In this document: piece after piece, positions 24,747 to 33,350 of the stretch | How the letters are laid out: each line of letters opens with the position of its first letter | Numbering within the stretch: position 1 is the first letter of the stretch | Origin: Paraperibacillus esterisolvens | GTDB lineage: Bacteria > Bacillota > Bacilli > Bacillales > DSM-1321 | DNA length: 64,000 nt | Reading direction: 5' to 3' | Assembly: GCF_046237625.1 (NCBI RefSeq) | Contig: NZ_CP143545.1 | Location: forward strand, 2,046,001 to 2,110,000 | Notes under the pieces: generated by a model | What the model was told of the DNA's origin: nothing | The model's database searches: none | Seen by the model: only the letters and a program-made list of their open reading frames with translations | Made by a program: the position numbers and the translations under genes

Positions 24747-27104
24747 ATGACAAAAAATCATTCTTTGAACGATATAAAAGAAAAGACGGAACTCCTTAAG
24801 GAAGAAGCAGAGCTGTACGGTTACAATGTGAACAAATCAGCTGTGCTGAACCTCCTTCATGCTTTAGTGCAGCTGGATTCGGAGGAAAAAGATACCAGGA
24901 ATATGCTGATAAGCGACCTTTACAGCCTTCTTGCCCTGAATCGTAAAACTCAATATGGCGAGGACAAGCTTTTTAATGAGTGGATCAAAGAAGCTTTGAG
25001 GTTCAACCGGTCTAATTCCCGCGCCAATGCGTTACTGGCAGAAACAAAGTGGAAGAAATACCAGAACATTTTTGAGGGTTTTTCATTTCCTTTAATCCGG
25101 GAGACTGATAATCGTACTACTAAAAAGAAGCAGGCTGATCAATATATTGAAATCTGCAGGAAAATGATTGATTCTATCGAAGAAGCGGTTGATGATTTGA
25201 AGACTGCAAAGCATCACCTGGACGGTGAGGCGGACAGCTCCCTGGGAGTGCATTACAGTAAGCTGATTGATTACTCTATTGAAATTGAAAAGTCAGTTAC
25301 AAGCCTGCTTCAAGCATCCATCGAATATGAAGCCTCCATAACCGGCGTCTTTCATACCGCGGTACATTTCATTGATGTGAAAAAAAGCCTGGATGAATTT
25401 ATGGAATTAAGGGCTGGCTGGGCTTCGTTGTTTGAAAATGACTCGGCAGCCCCGGCCCCAGACAGCGCCATGAAAGAGCTTAATGAATTAGTAGGACTCA
25501 AAGAGATTAAAAGAAGAATAAATGATTTTTATAAATTCCTTCATTATCAAAAGAACAGGAAGGAAATGGGGTTTGTTTCTAAGGATGAGCTTAGTCTCAA
25601 TATGGTACTCACAGGAAATCCGGGAACAGGAAAAACAACCCTCGCCCGCTTGTTTGCCAAGATTTTTAACGAACTTGGTGTGCTGCCAAGAGAAGAAGTG
25701 ATTGAAACGGACCGCTCCCAGCTGGTCGGCGCTTTTGTCGGGCAGACAGAGGAAAATGTGAGGCAGGCGGTGGAGAGGGCACTGGGAGGAGTTCTTTTCA
25801 TTGATGAAGCATACTCTCTCAAGCGTGCTGACTCTTCCGGAAATGACTATGGACAGACAGCTATTGACACATTGGTTTCATTGATGACAAGCGGCGAATA
25901 TGCCGGCAGGTTCTCGGTCATTCTGGCCGGATATCCTGAAGAAATGAGGCAGTTCTTGAATGCCAATCCCGGGCTCAGGAGCAGATTTCCGTCCTCCAGT
26001 CATTTCGACCTGCCGGATTATTCCTTGGATGAACTGCTGGAAATCGCCCATGAAACAGCCGAAGACAATGATTATATCATTGTACCGGATGCAGAGGCGG
26101 TGCTTTCGGGAAGGATCGAGAAGGAAAAGGTGGATGAAACATTCGGCAATGCCAGGACTGTCCGCGCTCTTGTCATGGATGCCATATTCAAGAAGGGATC
26201 CAGGCTCGATAAGGGAAGCGGGAATCTCCTGCAATTCACAACTCTTGAAAAACAGGACTTTGCTGCTGCCGAACACGATCAAAACAGGGATCCAAAGGGA
26301 GAACTGGATCATTTGATCGGTCTTGCAGCCATCAAGGAAGAAATCAGTGCAATTGAATCCTTTGTGAAGCTCCAGCAGCTGCGAAGGGAACGCGGCCTGC
26401 CGGTGGTGCCCGTGCAGCTTCATGCTGTTTTCACCGGCAATCCCGGTACTGGGAAAACCACGGTCGCCAAGCTCTATTCCGAAATCCTGAAAGAATGCGG
26501 AATGCTTAAAAGAGGCCACTTAATTACAGCCAGCCGGGCAGACTTTGTGGCCGGATATGTAGGCCAGACTGCCATCAAGACTAAAAAGAAAATAAGGGAA
26601 GCGCTTGGAGGCGTCCTGTTCATTGATGAAGCATATTCCCTTTTAAGCAGTACAGAGGGTGACTTTGGAAAAGAAGTGATTGATACCCTTGTAGATGAGA
26701 TGACCAAACACAATGAAAATCTTGTAGTGGTTTTAGCAGGCTATCCAGAGGAAATGGATCGGCTTCTGAATGTAAATCCCGGGCTTAAATCCCGTTTTAA
26801 AAAGTTCATACATTTTCAGGATTATTCACCAGATGAATTGATGGAAATCATTGAATCCTATGCCGGCTCGTTTCAGTATGAATTGGGAGAGGATGCGAAG
26901 GAGTACTTAAAGGATTATTTAAATCATAATAGTGTGGAAGGCAATGGACGGTATGCTGCCAATCTGATTGATGATACCATTCAGCAGCATGCCTACCGAA
27001 TCATGACTGAGCAGGAACCGGAAGGATTTACGCCCGACATCCTGCAGCTGAAAAAAGAAGATTTTATTAACACACTGGAAAAGAGAGAAAGAGGGATTAG
27101 ATAG
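24747..27104 (+). CDS. Tandem CbbX/SpoVK-type double AAA+ ATPase
   Basis: 785 residues. Residues 1-250 are helical with no known domain. Two CbxX/CfqX-type AAA+ modules follow. Each has Walker A GNPGTGKTT (near 290 and 564), Walker B GVLFIDEAYSL (near 348 and 620), sensor ILAGYPEEM / VLAGYPEEM and an arginine-finger segment NPGLRSRF / NPGLKSRF. Both ATP sites look intact. SpoVK in bacilli has one such module; this is a double version. Its stop overlaps the start of yneP by one base, so the two are translationally coupled. A remodelling role in sporulation or elsewhere is inferred only from the family. Confidence 0.9.
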   Translation: MTKNHSLNDIKEKTELLKEEAELYGYNVNKSAVLNLLHALVQLDSEEKDTRNMLISDLYSLLALNRKTQYGEDKLFNEWIKEALRFNRSNSRANALLAETKWKKYQNIFEGFSFPLIRETDNRTTKKKQADQYIEICRKMIDSIEEAVDDLKTAKHHLDGEADSSLGVHYSKLIDYSIEIEKSVTSLLQASIEYEASITGVFHTAVHFIDVKKSLDEFMELRAGWASLFENDSAAPAPDSAMKELNELVGLKEIKRRINDFYKFLHYQKNRKEMGFVSKDELSLNMVLTGNPGTGKTTLARLFAKIFNELGVLPREEVIETDRSQLVGAFVGQTEENVRQAVERALGGVLFIDEAYSLKRADSSGNDYGQTAIDTLVSLMTSGEYAGRFSVILAGYPEEMRQFLNANPGLRSRFPSSSHFDLPDYSLDELLEIAHETAEDNDYIIVPDAEAVLSGRIEKEKVDETFGNARTVRALVMDAIFKKGSRLDKGSGNLLQFTTLEKQDFAAAEHDQNRDPKGELDHLIGLAAIKEEISAIESFVKLQQLRRERGLPVVPVQLHAVFTGNPGTGKTTVAKLYSEILKECGMLKRGHLITASRADFVAGYVGQTAIKTKKKIREALGGVLFIDEAYSLLSSTEGDFGKEVIDTLVDEMTKHNENLVVVLAGYPEEMDRLLNVNPGLKSRFKKFIHFQDYSPDELMEIIESYAGSFQYELGEDAKEYLKDYLNHNSVEGNGRYAANLIDDTIQQHAYRIMTEQEPEGFTPDILQLKKEDFINTLEKRERGIR

Positions 27105-27529
27105 TGAAGGTCACAGAAACGAAAATTGAAGTCCGATATGCGGAGACCGATCAAATGGGAGTGGTATATCACGCCAACTATATCATTTGGATGGAGCTCG
27201 GCAGAACAAAGCTTATCGAAGAATTGGGCTTTAAATATGCCGATATGGAGAAAGCGGGCATTCTTTCCCCAGTTACAGAAATAAATGCTTCTTACAAAAA
27301 ACCATTAAGATATCCAGAAACGGCAACGATTAAAACCTGGATTGAAAAATATGACGGAATCAGAGTTTCATACGGTTATGAAGTCCTGAATGAAGAAGGA
27401 GAGCTTGCCCTTACCGGATATTCTTCACATGTGTGTGTTAAGGCGGATAGCTTCCGCCCGGTTTCGGTACGAAGAACATTCCCGGATTGGCATGAAGCTT
27501 ATGAGAAGCATAAGAAAAAAGAATTGTAA
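27104..27529 (+). CDS. yneP: YneP-like 4-hydroxybenzoyl-CoA thioesterase family protein
   Basis: 141 residues starting at GTG 27104, which shares a base with the previous stop. Hot-dog fold acyl-CoA thioesterase: RYAETDQMGVVYHANYIIWM holds the catalytic Asp in ETDQMGVVYH, and FKYADMEKAGILSPV and ASYKKPLRY follow as usual. It would hydrolyse acyl-CoA in the cytoplasm. Same position relative to sspN/tlp as yneP in B. subtilis, apart from the inserted ATPase gene. Confidence 0.92.
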   Translation: MKVTETKIEVRYAETDQMGVVYHANYIIWMELGRTKLIEELGFKYADMEKAGILSPVTEINASYKKPLRYPETATIKTWIEKYDGIRVSYGYEVLNEEGELALTGYSSHVCVKADSFRPVSVRRTFPDWHEAYEKHKKKEL

Positions 27530-27562
27530 TACTTTCTCTTTAACCGAAGGAAGGGTATGAGC

Positions 27563-27868
27563 ATGGCTTTTGGAATAAAACGCAAGGATCTTGAAGAGTG
27601 GAAACGAAAAATAGATGCCGGGGAGATTGCCTTTTTAACCCACTACTGGCTGGATGAAAGGTTTCCTGACTGTTTTACCGTCACGAAGGCTGGATGCAGT
27701 GATATAGATAAACTGGCAGCCTGGGGTGAGCAATATGAGTTAAAGAAAGAATGGATTCATATCCGAAAGGAAGGCTATCCTCATTTTGACCTGCTTGGTG
27801 ACCGGCAGCGCCGCATTTTGGAAGCAGAGGGAATAAATGAGCCGCTTCTTGATAAAAAAAGATTTTAG
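27563..27868 (+). CDS. yneQ: YneQ-like conserved protein
   Basis: 101 residues from ATG 27563; AAGGAAGGG lies seven bases upstream, whereas the ATG at 27557 is too close. The product starts MAFGIKRKDLEEWKRKIDAG and contains LTHYWLDERFPDCFTVTKAG and KEGYPHFDLLGDRQRRIL, matching YneQ of bacilli, a cytoplasmic protein of unknown function. It is the last gene of the tlp-side block before the gas vesicle cluster. Confidence 0.85.
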   Translation: MAFGIKRKDLEEWKRKIDAGEIAFLTHYWLDERFPDCFTVTKAGCSDIDKLAAWGEQYELKKEWIHIRKEGYPHFDLLGDRQRRILEAEGINEPLLDKKRF

Positions 27869-27871
27869 GGA

Positions 27872-27942
27872 AAACCTCTTTCCCTAAAATCTTCAGCCTG
27901 TGCAGCAGACTTTTTTAGAGTCTGCTGCACAGGTTTTTTTTA
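27872..27942. terminator. Two stacked terminator hairpins after yneQ
   Basis: TTTTAGGGAAA-acctc-TTTCCCTAAAA is followed by CCTGTGCAGCAGACT ... GAGTCTGCTGCACAGG with eight T. Together they insulate the gas vesicle cluster from yneQ. Confidence 0.92.
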
Positions 27943-28418
27943 TACCCTTTAAAAGAGTTTTGAATGAATAAAAGCAGCTGCTGAATGGAGATTGAACCAG
28001 CGGCTTCAATGCTTTGTCTTTCTTTCATTTCCAAAGAAGGAAAGGAATGGTATTTCTGTCCGAATCAGAAATAGCTGGCCGGATGGCTGTGACCTGAATC
28101 ATAGGAAGGAATCTCCAGAAATATCAAGGGAAAGAAGATAATGGATGAAGGAAAATGGTTTTTTTAATATTTATTTTTCCTTTAAACCTAGTAATGAAAA
28201 TGTAATATTCCTATAAAAATGTTGGGAGAACCCAGCAGATAAAGCTTTTTGCCTTAAGGCAGGCAGTAAAATTCTGCAATAATGCTAGATTAAGTATGAA
28301 ATGGTTACTATTGCCTCGTTTTTGTTTACACAGTGAAGGTATATACAGACTAAAGCCAAGAGCTGAAGTAAAAGAAAACTCCCCCACATTTAACAAATAA
28401 TAGAGAGGAGACAAAAAC
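27943..28418 (+). other. Upstream region of the gas vesicle cluster
   Basis: No gene was found. It should contain the gvpA promoter. GTTTTT-N13-AGGTAT at 28318-28342 is a weak sigma-B-like candidate. The gvpA ribosome binding site AGAGAGGAG lies at 28402-28410. The region is otherwise AT-rich with no clear regulator gene or repeat. Confidence 0.35.
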
Positions 28419-28679
28419 ATGAGTGTTCAAAAAAGTACAGACAGTTCAAGCCTCGCAGAAGTCATTGATAGAATTCTGGATAAAGGTATTGTAATTGATG
28501 CATTTGTTAGAGTATCGCTTGTTGGAATTGAGATCCTGACAGTGGAAGCACGTGTTGTCATTGCCTCTGTAGATACATGGCTCCGGTATGCAGAAGCTGT
28601 TGGTCTGCTTAGGGATGAAGTACAGGAGGAAGGTCTCAGCAATAGAGGACAAGCATCAAACGCTCAATTAAGCTTTTAA
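28419..28679 (+). CDS. gvpA: Gas vesicle structural protein GvpA (first copy)
   Basis: 86 residues. GvpA is the small amphiphilic protein that polymerises into the ribbed gas vesicle wall. The conserved core is VIDRILDKGIVIDAFVRVSL then EILTVEARVVIASVDTWLRY, nearly identical to B. megaterium GvpA. A short hydrophilic tail follows (EEGLSNRGQASNAQLSF). A strong hairpin downstream at 28748-28774 separates it from gvpP, which may let gvpA be made in excess. A second copy, gvpB, lies at 29930. Confidence 0.97.
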   Translation: MSVQKSTDSSSLAEVIDRILDKGIVIDAFVRVSLVGIEILTVEARVVIASVDTWLRYAEAVGLLRDEVQEEGLSNRGQASNAQLSF

Positions 28680-28742
28680 ACCAGGCTCTTTTATATAAGA
28701 TCTATGCATTCTATTAGTTCTTAAAGAGATTAAATTTTAAAA

Positions 28743-28809
28743 CAAGTGGAGTCTAGCTAAAGGCGCTAGACTCCCGCACAGGCGGGGAGCCCGCAGCGGT
28801 AATCCACTT
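28743..28809 (+). repeat. Structured element between gvpA and gvpP
   Basis: A 67-base element bounded by AAGTGGA and TCCACTT. Inside is a perfect 10-bp hairpin, GGAGTCTAGC ... GCTAGACTCC, then a GC-rich part with GGCGGGGAGCCCGC. No T tract follows, so this is more like an mRNA processing or stability hairpin, or a small mobile repeat, than a full terminator. Confidence 0.65.
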
Positions 28810-28902
28810 CCTTTTTCAAAAGCTGCAGTGTATGTGAAGACAGCTTTAATTAAAGGCCAATGCCCATAGATAAATTTTATCAGGAAAGGATGGATTGAGG
28901 AA

Positions 28903-29421
28903 ATGAAGAACGAAGAAATGAAGAATCAAAACGATATAAATGAAAGCACAAATGAGAACCAGGAGTCTAAAGCCGCAGGAACAGGGCAAAACACAGAGGC
29001 ACAAGAAACAGAGAATAAGCAAGGTGAACAGAAAAAAGAAGGATCAAATTTTTCTATGAATTTTGCACTTATCGGTGGTGTGGTTGGAGCAGGAATCGGG
29101 CTGCTGGCCAATCCTAAAACAAGCAAGAAAGTAATCAAAAGCTTGGGAGAATCTGAATTCATGAAGATTGCAGGAGATGAATTTAGAAAAACAGCCCAGG
29201 AGCTTTTGGCCGACCAGGCACAGAACAGTGTAAAACAACTGGCATCCGGCTATTTAAGCAAAATTGAAGACAACCTTCTTTCTCCCAAGAAACAGAAGGA
29301 TGGCGGCAATTCCAGCCAGGACAGCAAAAAGTACGAAGAAATAAAAGAAGAAAACAAACATCTGAATGACCGCTTAGAAAGAATAGAAAAAATGCTCAGT
29401 GACCTTGCTGGCTCTAAATAA
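28903..29421 (+). CDS. gvpP: Gas vesicle protein GvpP
   Basis: 172 residues. An acidic/Asn-Gln-rich N-terminus (1-50) is followed by a glycine-zipper-like hydrophobic segment FALIGGVVGAGIGLLANPKT (about residues 53-72), then a helical region. The C-terminal coiled coil is NKHLNDRLERIEKMLSDLAG. The order gvpA-P-Q-B matches B. megaterium. Its role is accessory and not well defined; it is not required for vesicle formation in E. coli transfer experiments with the B-to-U genes. It shares its modules with GvpT and GvpT2 here. Confidence 0.88.
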   Translation: MKNEEMKNQNDINESTNENQESKAAGTGQNTEAQETENKQGEQKKEGSNFSMNFALIGGVVGAGIGLLANPKTSKKVIKSLGESEFMKIAGDEFRKTAQELLADQAQNSVKQLASGYLSKIEDNLLSPKKQKDGGNSSQDSKKYEEIKEENKHLNDRLERIEKMLSDLAGSK

Positions 29422-29462
29422 TAGGAAGTCCTTTTTTCATGTACCCGAAAGGGGGATTTTAA

Positions 29463-29900
29463 GTGGACAAATTTAAGAAGACTGCGGCAAAGGCAGCGAA
29501 GAAAGTCATTGAACATGCCCCTGAACCTGTAAAGGACAAAGCCAAGGACTTCATCATCGAAAAGGCAAAAGAGAAAGTTGTCGGAAATATCCAGGATAAA
29601 GCTCATGAGTTCACCGCCAATATGACAGAAGCGCGGGACAAGTTCGCGGATAAACTTCATGATAAAGCCGGTGAAGCTGAAGAAAAGACTCAGGGCGCAC
29701 TGCTTACTGTCCGGGATAAACTCGGAAAAGTAAAAGAGGCAGGAGAGAACTTCCAGGATAAGATATCCGGGACCAGGAAAGATGACAAGCAAGTCAAGGG
29801 TATAAAGCATATTAAAGGCATCAGCAATCTTAAATCATCCAAAGATATCAAAGGTGCAACTAATATTAAAAGCTATGAAAACATCAAAAAGGATAGTTAA
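29463..29900 (+). CDS. gvpQ: Gas vesicle protein GvpQ with hexad-repeat tail
   Basis: 145 residues, GTG start at 29463 after GAAAGGGGGA. The first 110 residues are highly charged helices (KAKDFIIEKAKEKVVGNIQD) resembling late-embryogenesis-type or YtxH-like proteins. The tail (residues 112-141) is five perfect six-residue repeats of the form K(G/S)xxx(I/L). Position between gvpP and gvpB matches B. megaterium gvpQ. Function in vesicle formation is unknown. Confidence 0.85.
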   Translation: MDKFKKTAAKAAKKVIEHAPEPVKDKAKDFIIEKAKEKVVGNIQDKAHEFTANMTEARDKFADKLHDKAGEAEEKTQGALLTVRDKLGKVKEAGENFQDKISGTRKDDKQVKGIKHIKGISNLKSSKDIKGATNIKSYENIKKDS

Positions 29901-29929
29901 TCTATCCTCGATGAGAGGAGAATGCAATT

Positions 29930-30193
29930 ATGGCAGTTCAGAAAAGTACCGACAGTTCAAGTCTTGCTGAAGTAATCGACAGGATTCTTGATAAAGGAAT
30001 AGTAATTGATGCATTTGTAAGGGTTTCGGTAGTGGGTATCGAAATATTGACAGTGGAAGCACGGGTTGTTATTGCTAGCGTAGATACCTGGCTCCGATAT
30101 GCTGAAGCAGTCGGCCTGCTCAGGGATGAAGTGGAGCAGGAGGGACTACCGGCTCAGTCAAATGAAAGAAGTGCAGCCCGGTTTAGTATCTAG
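29930..30193 (+). CDS. gvpB: Gas vesicle structural protein GvpB (second GvpA copy)
   Basis: 87 residues, almost identical to the gvpA product through the core (SSLAEVIDRILDKGIVIDAF), with a different tail ending ERSAARFSI that resembles B. megaterium GvpB. It is the main wall protein in the B. megaterium minimal cluster. ATG 29930 follows GAGAGGAGAA. The pair gvpA/gvpB differ mostly at synonymous sites and in the tail. Confidence 0.96.
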   Translation: MAVQKSTDSSSLAEVIDRILDKGIVIDAFVRVSVVGIEILTVEARVVIASVDTWLRYAEAVGLLRDEVEQEGLPAQSNERSAARFSI

Positions 30194-30251
30194 AAGCAAA
30201 ATGCAAAGCCAGGGTTTAACCCTGGCCTGCATTCATTAGCAGGAGGCCAAT

Positions 30252-30518
30252 ATGGAGATCAAAAAAATAATTGGAAATGTTATGGAGTTCTTTAATGAAT
30301 TCGTGGCTCCGGTCCATAAAATTACATCTGTGGAAGCAGACGATAACAATGGCTGGAAGCTGACAGTCGAAGTCATTGAAGAAAAAGAGTATATGAAAAA
30401 ATATGCGAAGGATGAAATGCTTGGTGTTTATGATGTTCATCTGAACCAGGATAAAGAAGTCATCTCCTATAAAAGACGGGATATCCGTTATAGAAGCTCT
30501 ATTAAATATGAGGCCTAG
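30252..30518 (+). CDS. gvpR: Gas vesicle protein GvpR (GvpO family)
   Basis: 88 residues. The sequence contains NGWKLTVEVIEEKEYMKKYA and LGVYDVHLNQDKEVISYKR, the GvpO/GvpR pattern. AGCAGGAGG lies ahead of ATG 30252. In B. megaterium gvpR starts the B-R-N-F-G-L-S-K-J-T-U set that is enough for vesicles. A small cytoplasmic accessory or regulatory protein. Confidence 0.9.
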   Translation: MEIKKIIGNVMEFFNEFVAPVHKITSVEADDNNGWKLTVEVIEEKEYMKKYAKDEMLGVYDVHLNQDKEVISYKRRDIRYRSSIKYEA

Positions 30519-30541
30519 GACTTGAATCGGGAGGAAAAAGT

Positions 30542-31462
30542 GTGACTGTTTTAAAAAAGGTAGTTAACAGGGATTCTAATGCTATTTCCAAGGATGAGCA
30601 GACAGAAGAATTGCTTTCCCGCTCCCTGCTTTATTTAAAGGCTGGCTATCCGGTACATTTTACGGGTCCTTCTGGAGCAGGAAAGACTTCACTGGCTCTT
30701 GCCTTAGCCAAAAAAAGAAAAAGGCAGGTCATGCTGATACACGGAAACCATGAACTGAACAACAAAGACTTAATAGGCGATTTTACCGGATATACAAGCA
30801 AGAAAGTTGTGGATAACTATATTCGTTCTGTTTACAAAAAAGATGAAAGTGTATCGGAAACATGGAGGGACGGGCGCCTGCTGGAGGCTGTGAAAAATGG
30901 ATATACACTCATCTATGATGAATTCACGCGTTCTCAGCCAACGACAAATAATATCTTCTTATCCATATTAGAAGAAGGAATTCTTCCTCTGTACGGTACC
31001 AAGATGACAGAACCTTTCGTGCGGGTACATCCCGAGTTCTCTGTCATTTTCACCAGCAACCCTGAAGAGTATGCAGGTGTATATCAGACTCAGGATGCTC
31101 TGTTGGATAGACTTATCACAATCTATATCAATCATAAAGACCAGGACCGTGAGGCAGCTATCGTAGCAGACCGGGTTGATATCCCCGAGAATCAGGTCAA
31201 AGCGATCACTGCACTGGTTGCCGATCTTCGAAGCAATTGTAAAGGAGACAACGGGCCGAGCCTGCGGGCATCACTGATGATTGCCAGATTGGCAGCAGAA
31301 GGAGAAGTAGAGGTAGACGGCAATAACATAAGCTTTCAGCGATTATGCATCGATGTGCTGGGCCACCAGGTAAGCAGATGTCTTGAGGCAGTTGAGCCGC
31401 TGAAAAAAGCAGAAGAGCTAATCTTGGAGGCATGTAAAAACGTTAAGGTCAAAGAGAAGTAA
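30542..31462 (+). CDS. gvpN: Gas vesicle AAA+ ATPase GvpN
   Basis: 306 residues, GTG start at 30542 with CGGGAGG upstream. MoxR-like AAA+ ATPase: Walker A GPSGAGKTS (about residues 41-49), Walker B TLIYDEFTR, sensor VIFTSNPEEYAG and arginine-finger area DALLDRLITI. GvpN is thought to use ATP to promote growth of the vesicle from its initial bicone, probably working on the shell with GvpC-like or GvpJ proteins. All ATPase motifs look intact. Confidence 0.95.
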   Translation: MTVLKKVVNRDSNAISKDEQTEELLSRSLLYLKAGYPVHFTGPSGAGKTSLALALAKKRKRQVMLIHGNHELNNKDLIGDFTGYTSKKVVDNYIRSVYKKDESVSETWRDGRLLEAVKNGYTLIYDEFTRSQPTTNNIFLSILEEGILPLYGTKMTEPFVRVHPEFSVIFTSNPEEYAGVYQTQDALLDRLITIYINHKDQDREAAIVADRVDIPENQVKAITALVADLRSNCKGDNGPSLRASLMIARLAAEGEVEVDGNNISFQRLCIDVLGHQVSRCLEAVEPLKKAEELILEACKNVKVKEK

Positions 31463-31477
31463 AAGGAGAGTTTTGCA

Positions 31478-32245
31478 ATGAGTCAAGAAGAGTCTATGGG
31501 CATTTATATATTCTGTGGAATACAGACAGACAAGGATGAGGAATTTGGAGAAATCGAATTAGATGGGGAAAAAAAGGAGCTATTTACCATCAGGTACCAG
31601 GATTCAGCCATGGTAGCCGCAGAGTTTCCCATGAAAATTTATCATCCGAATAAGAACAATCTGATGATGCACCAAAATGCTGTTTCAAGTGTTATGAAAA
31701 GGAACGACACAGTTATTCCGGTAAGCTTCGGCAATATCTTCAAATCGAAGGCAGATGTGAGCGTGCTGCTTGAAAATTTATATCCACAATTTAAAAAACT
31801 TTTCCCAGAAATAAAAGGCAAGGTTGAGCTTGGTCTCAAAGTAATCGGCAAGAAGGAATGGCTTGAATCACTTGTGGCCCAGGACTCCAAAATAGATAAG
31901 ATGGCCAAGGCAGTCCAGGGTAAATCCGAAGCAGCCAGTTATTATGAACGTATTGAAATAGGAGGGGCAGCGCAGAAACTGATCACTTCTTTACAGCAAG
32001 ACTTGAAGCGGGAAGTTTTTAATCCGTTATCTGAAATAGCTGAAGCGTCAAAAGCGAATGATCCAATCAGCGAGAAAATGCTCTTGAATTCTGCTTTCCT
32101 GGTAGACAAAAACAAGGAATCTGAGTTTGATAATAAAATAAATGAGCTATACGAGAAGTGGAAGGATAAGGCTGAATTCAATTACAGCGGGCCATGGCCA
32201 GCCTATAATTTCATAAATATCCGGCTCAAGGTAGAGGATGATTAA
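31478..32245 (+). CDS. gvpF: Gas vesicle protein GvpF (GvpL/GvpF family)
   Basis: 255 residues, ATG 31478 after AAAAGGAGAG. The N-terminal beta domain starts GIYIFCGIQTDKDEEFGEI, and the C-terminal signature is FNYSGPWPAYNFINIRL, shared with GvpL. GvpF binds the gas-facing side of the shell and is needed early in assembly in other systems. Its stop overlaps the gvpG start (TAATG). Confidence 0.94.
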   Translation: MSQEESMGIYIFCGIQTDKDEEFGEIELDGEKKELFTIRYQDSAMVAAEFPMKIYHPNKNNLMMHQNAVSSVMKRNDTVIPVSFGNIFKSKADVSVLLENLYPQFKKLFPEIKGKVELGLKVIGKKEWLESLVAQDSKIDKMAKAVQGKSEAASYYERIEIGGAAQKLITSLQQDLKREVFNPLSEIAEASKANDPISEKMLLNSAFLVDKNKESEFDNKINELYEKWKDKAEFNYSGPWPAYNFINIRLKVEDD

Positions 32246-32508
32246 TGATTCATAAACTGGTATCGGCTCCTATAAACCTTGTCATAAAGATTGGACAAAA
32301 GGTAAAAGAAGAAGCAGATAAAGAGCTGTATGACCTTCCTACCATCCAGCAGAAGCTGATTCAGCTCCAGATGATGTTTGAGCTTGAAGAAATACCTGAA
32401 GAGGCTTATCTCGCCAAAGAGGAAGAGCTTCTCTTGCGCTATGAAGTCGCCAAACGTTTAGAAATGGAACAATGGGAAGAGATGACCAAGAAGAAAGGAC
32501 AATTTTGA
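32245..32508 (+). CDS. gvpG: Gas vesicle protein GvpG
   Basis: 87 residues. Typical GvpG: LVSAPINLVIKIGQKVKEEA at the N-terminus, then YDLPTIQQKLIQLQMMFELE, a helical protein with a strongly charged C-terminus. Overlaps gvpF by one base and gvpL by one base (ATGA), so F-G-L are translated as a coupled block. It works with GvpF and GvpL in early assembly. Confidence 0.93.
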   Translation: MIHKLVSAPINLVIKIGQKVKEEADKELYDLPTIQQKLIQLQMMFELEEIPEEAYLAKEEELLLRYEVAKRLEMEQWEEMTKKKGQF

Positions 32509-33314
32509 TGGACCGTCTCATTTATTTATACGGACTCGTTCCGGCAGGTGGGATAGAGCAGCAGCCGCTCCCAGCATTAAAAGGGTTTGATGGAAAAGAA
32601 GAAATATATACCATCGAGATAGGCAGTATTGCAGCAGTTGTATCAAGCCTTGATCCGTTAGAGAACTCAGAAGATATTATCAAGGACAAAACGAATAATG
32701 ATATGGAATGGCTGCAGGAGAAAGCATTTCACCATCATGAAACAGTATTAAAGCTGTCAAACGAATATACCATCATTCCCTTGAAGTTCTGCACACTTTA
32801 TAAGAACCAGGGAAGCCTGGTGCAGGCTGTACAGACCAATGAAACTAAACTGGTGGACACTCTGGAACTGCTTACCGGGAATGAAGAGTGGAATTTCAAA
32901 ATCTACTGCGATGACAAGCTGTTAAAGGAAGAAATAAGTAAAAATAATGTATCGATAGAAACCAAAAGGGAAGAAATTAATCAGCTGCCAAAGGGAAAAC
33001 AATTTTTCGAAAAGAAAAAGCTTGATAAGCTGATCGATGCTGAACTGGAGGAAGAAAAAAATAAAATCAGCGAAAAGATTCATGAACATCTCCAGACATT
33101 CACTCTTAAAGGGCACATCAAAAGAACCTGGAACAAGGACGTGACGGGCCGGAAAGAGAATATGACCTGGAATAGCGTCTATCTTATTCCGGTATCCGGG
33201 GTAGAGGAATTCCTGCAGCAAATTCAGGAGTATGAAAAGGACATGAAGGAAAAAGGATGGCGCTTTGAAGCGTCAGGACCGTGGCCGGCCTACCATTTTT
33301 CCAGTTTTTATTAA
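32508..33314 (+). CDS. gvpL: Gas vesicle protein GvpL (GvpL/GvpF family)
   Basis: 268 residues from ATG 32508, which overlaps the gvpG stop; an upstream in-frame ATG (32472) lies inside gvpG and was rejected. N-terminus MDRLIYLYGLVPAGGIEQQP; C-terminal signature FEASGPWPAYHFSSFY, as in GvpF. A charged helical stretch (residues ~150-195) separates the two halves. GvpL is proposed to nucleate a complex with GvpF, GvpG, GvpJ and GvpS during assembly. Confidence 0.94.
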   Translation: MDRLIYLYGLVPAGGIEQQPLPALKGFDGKEEIYTIEIGSIAAVVSSLDPLENSEDIIKDKTNNDMEWLQEKAFHHHETVLKLSNEYTIIPLKFCTLYKNQGSLVQAVQTNETKLVDTLELLTGNEEWNFKIYCDDKLLKEEISKNNVSIETKREEINQLPKGKQFFEKKKLDKLIDAELEEEKNKISEKIHEHLQTFTLKGHIKRTWNKDVTGRKENMTWNSVYLIPVSGVEEFLQQIQEYEKDMKEKGWRFEASGPWPAYHFSSFY

Positions 33315-33350
33315 AGCGCCTTTCGTACAATAAAGTGAGGAATAAATGAT

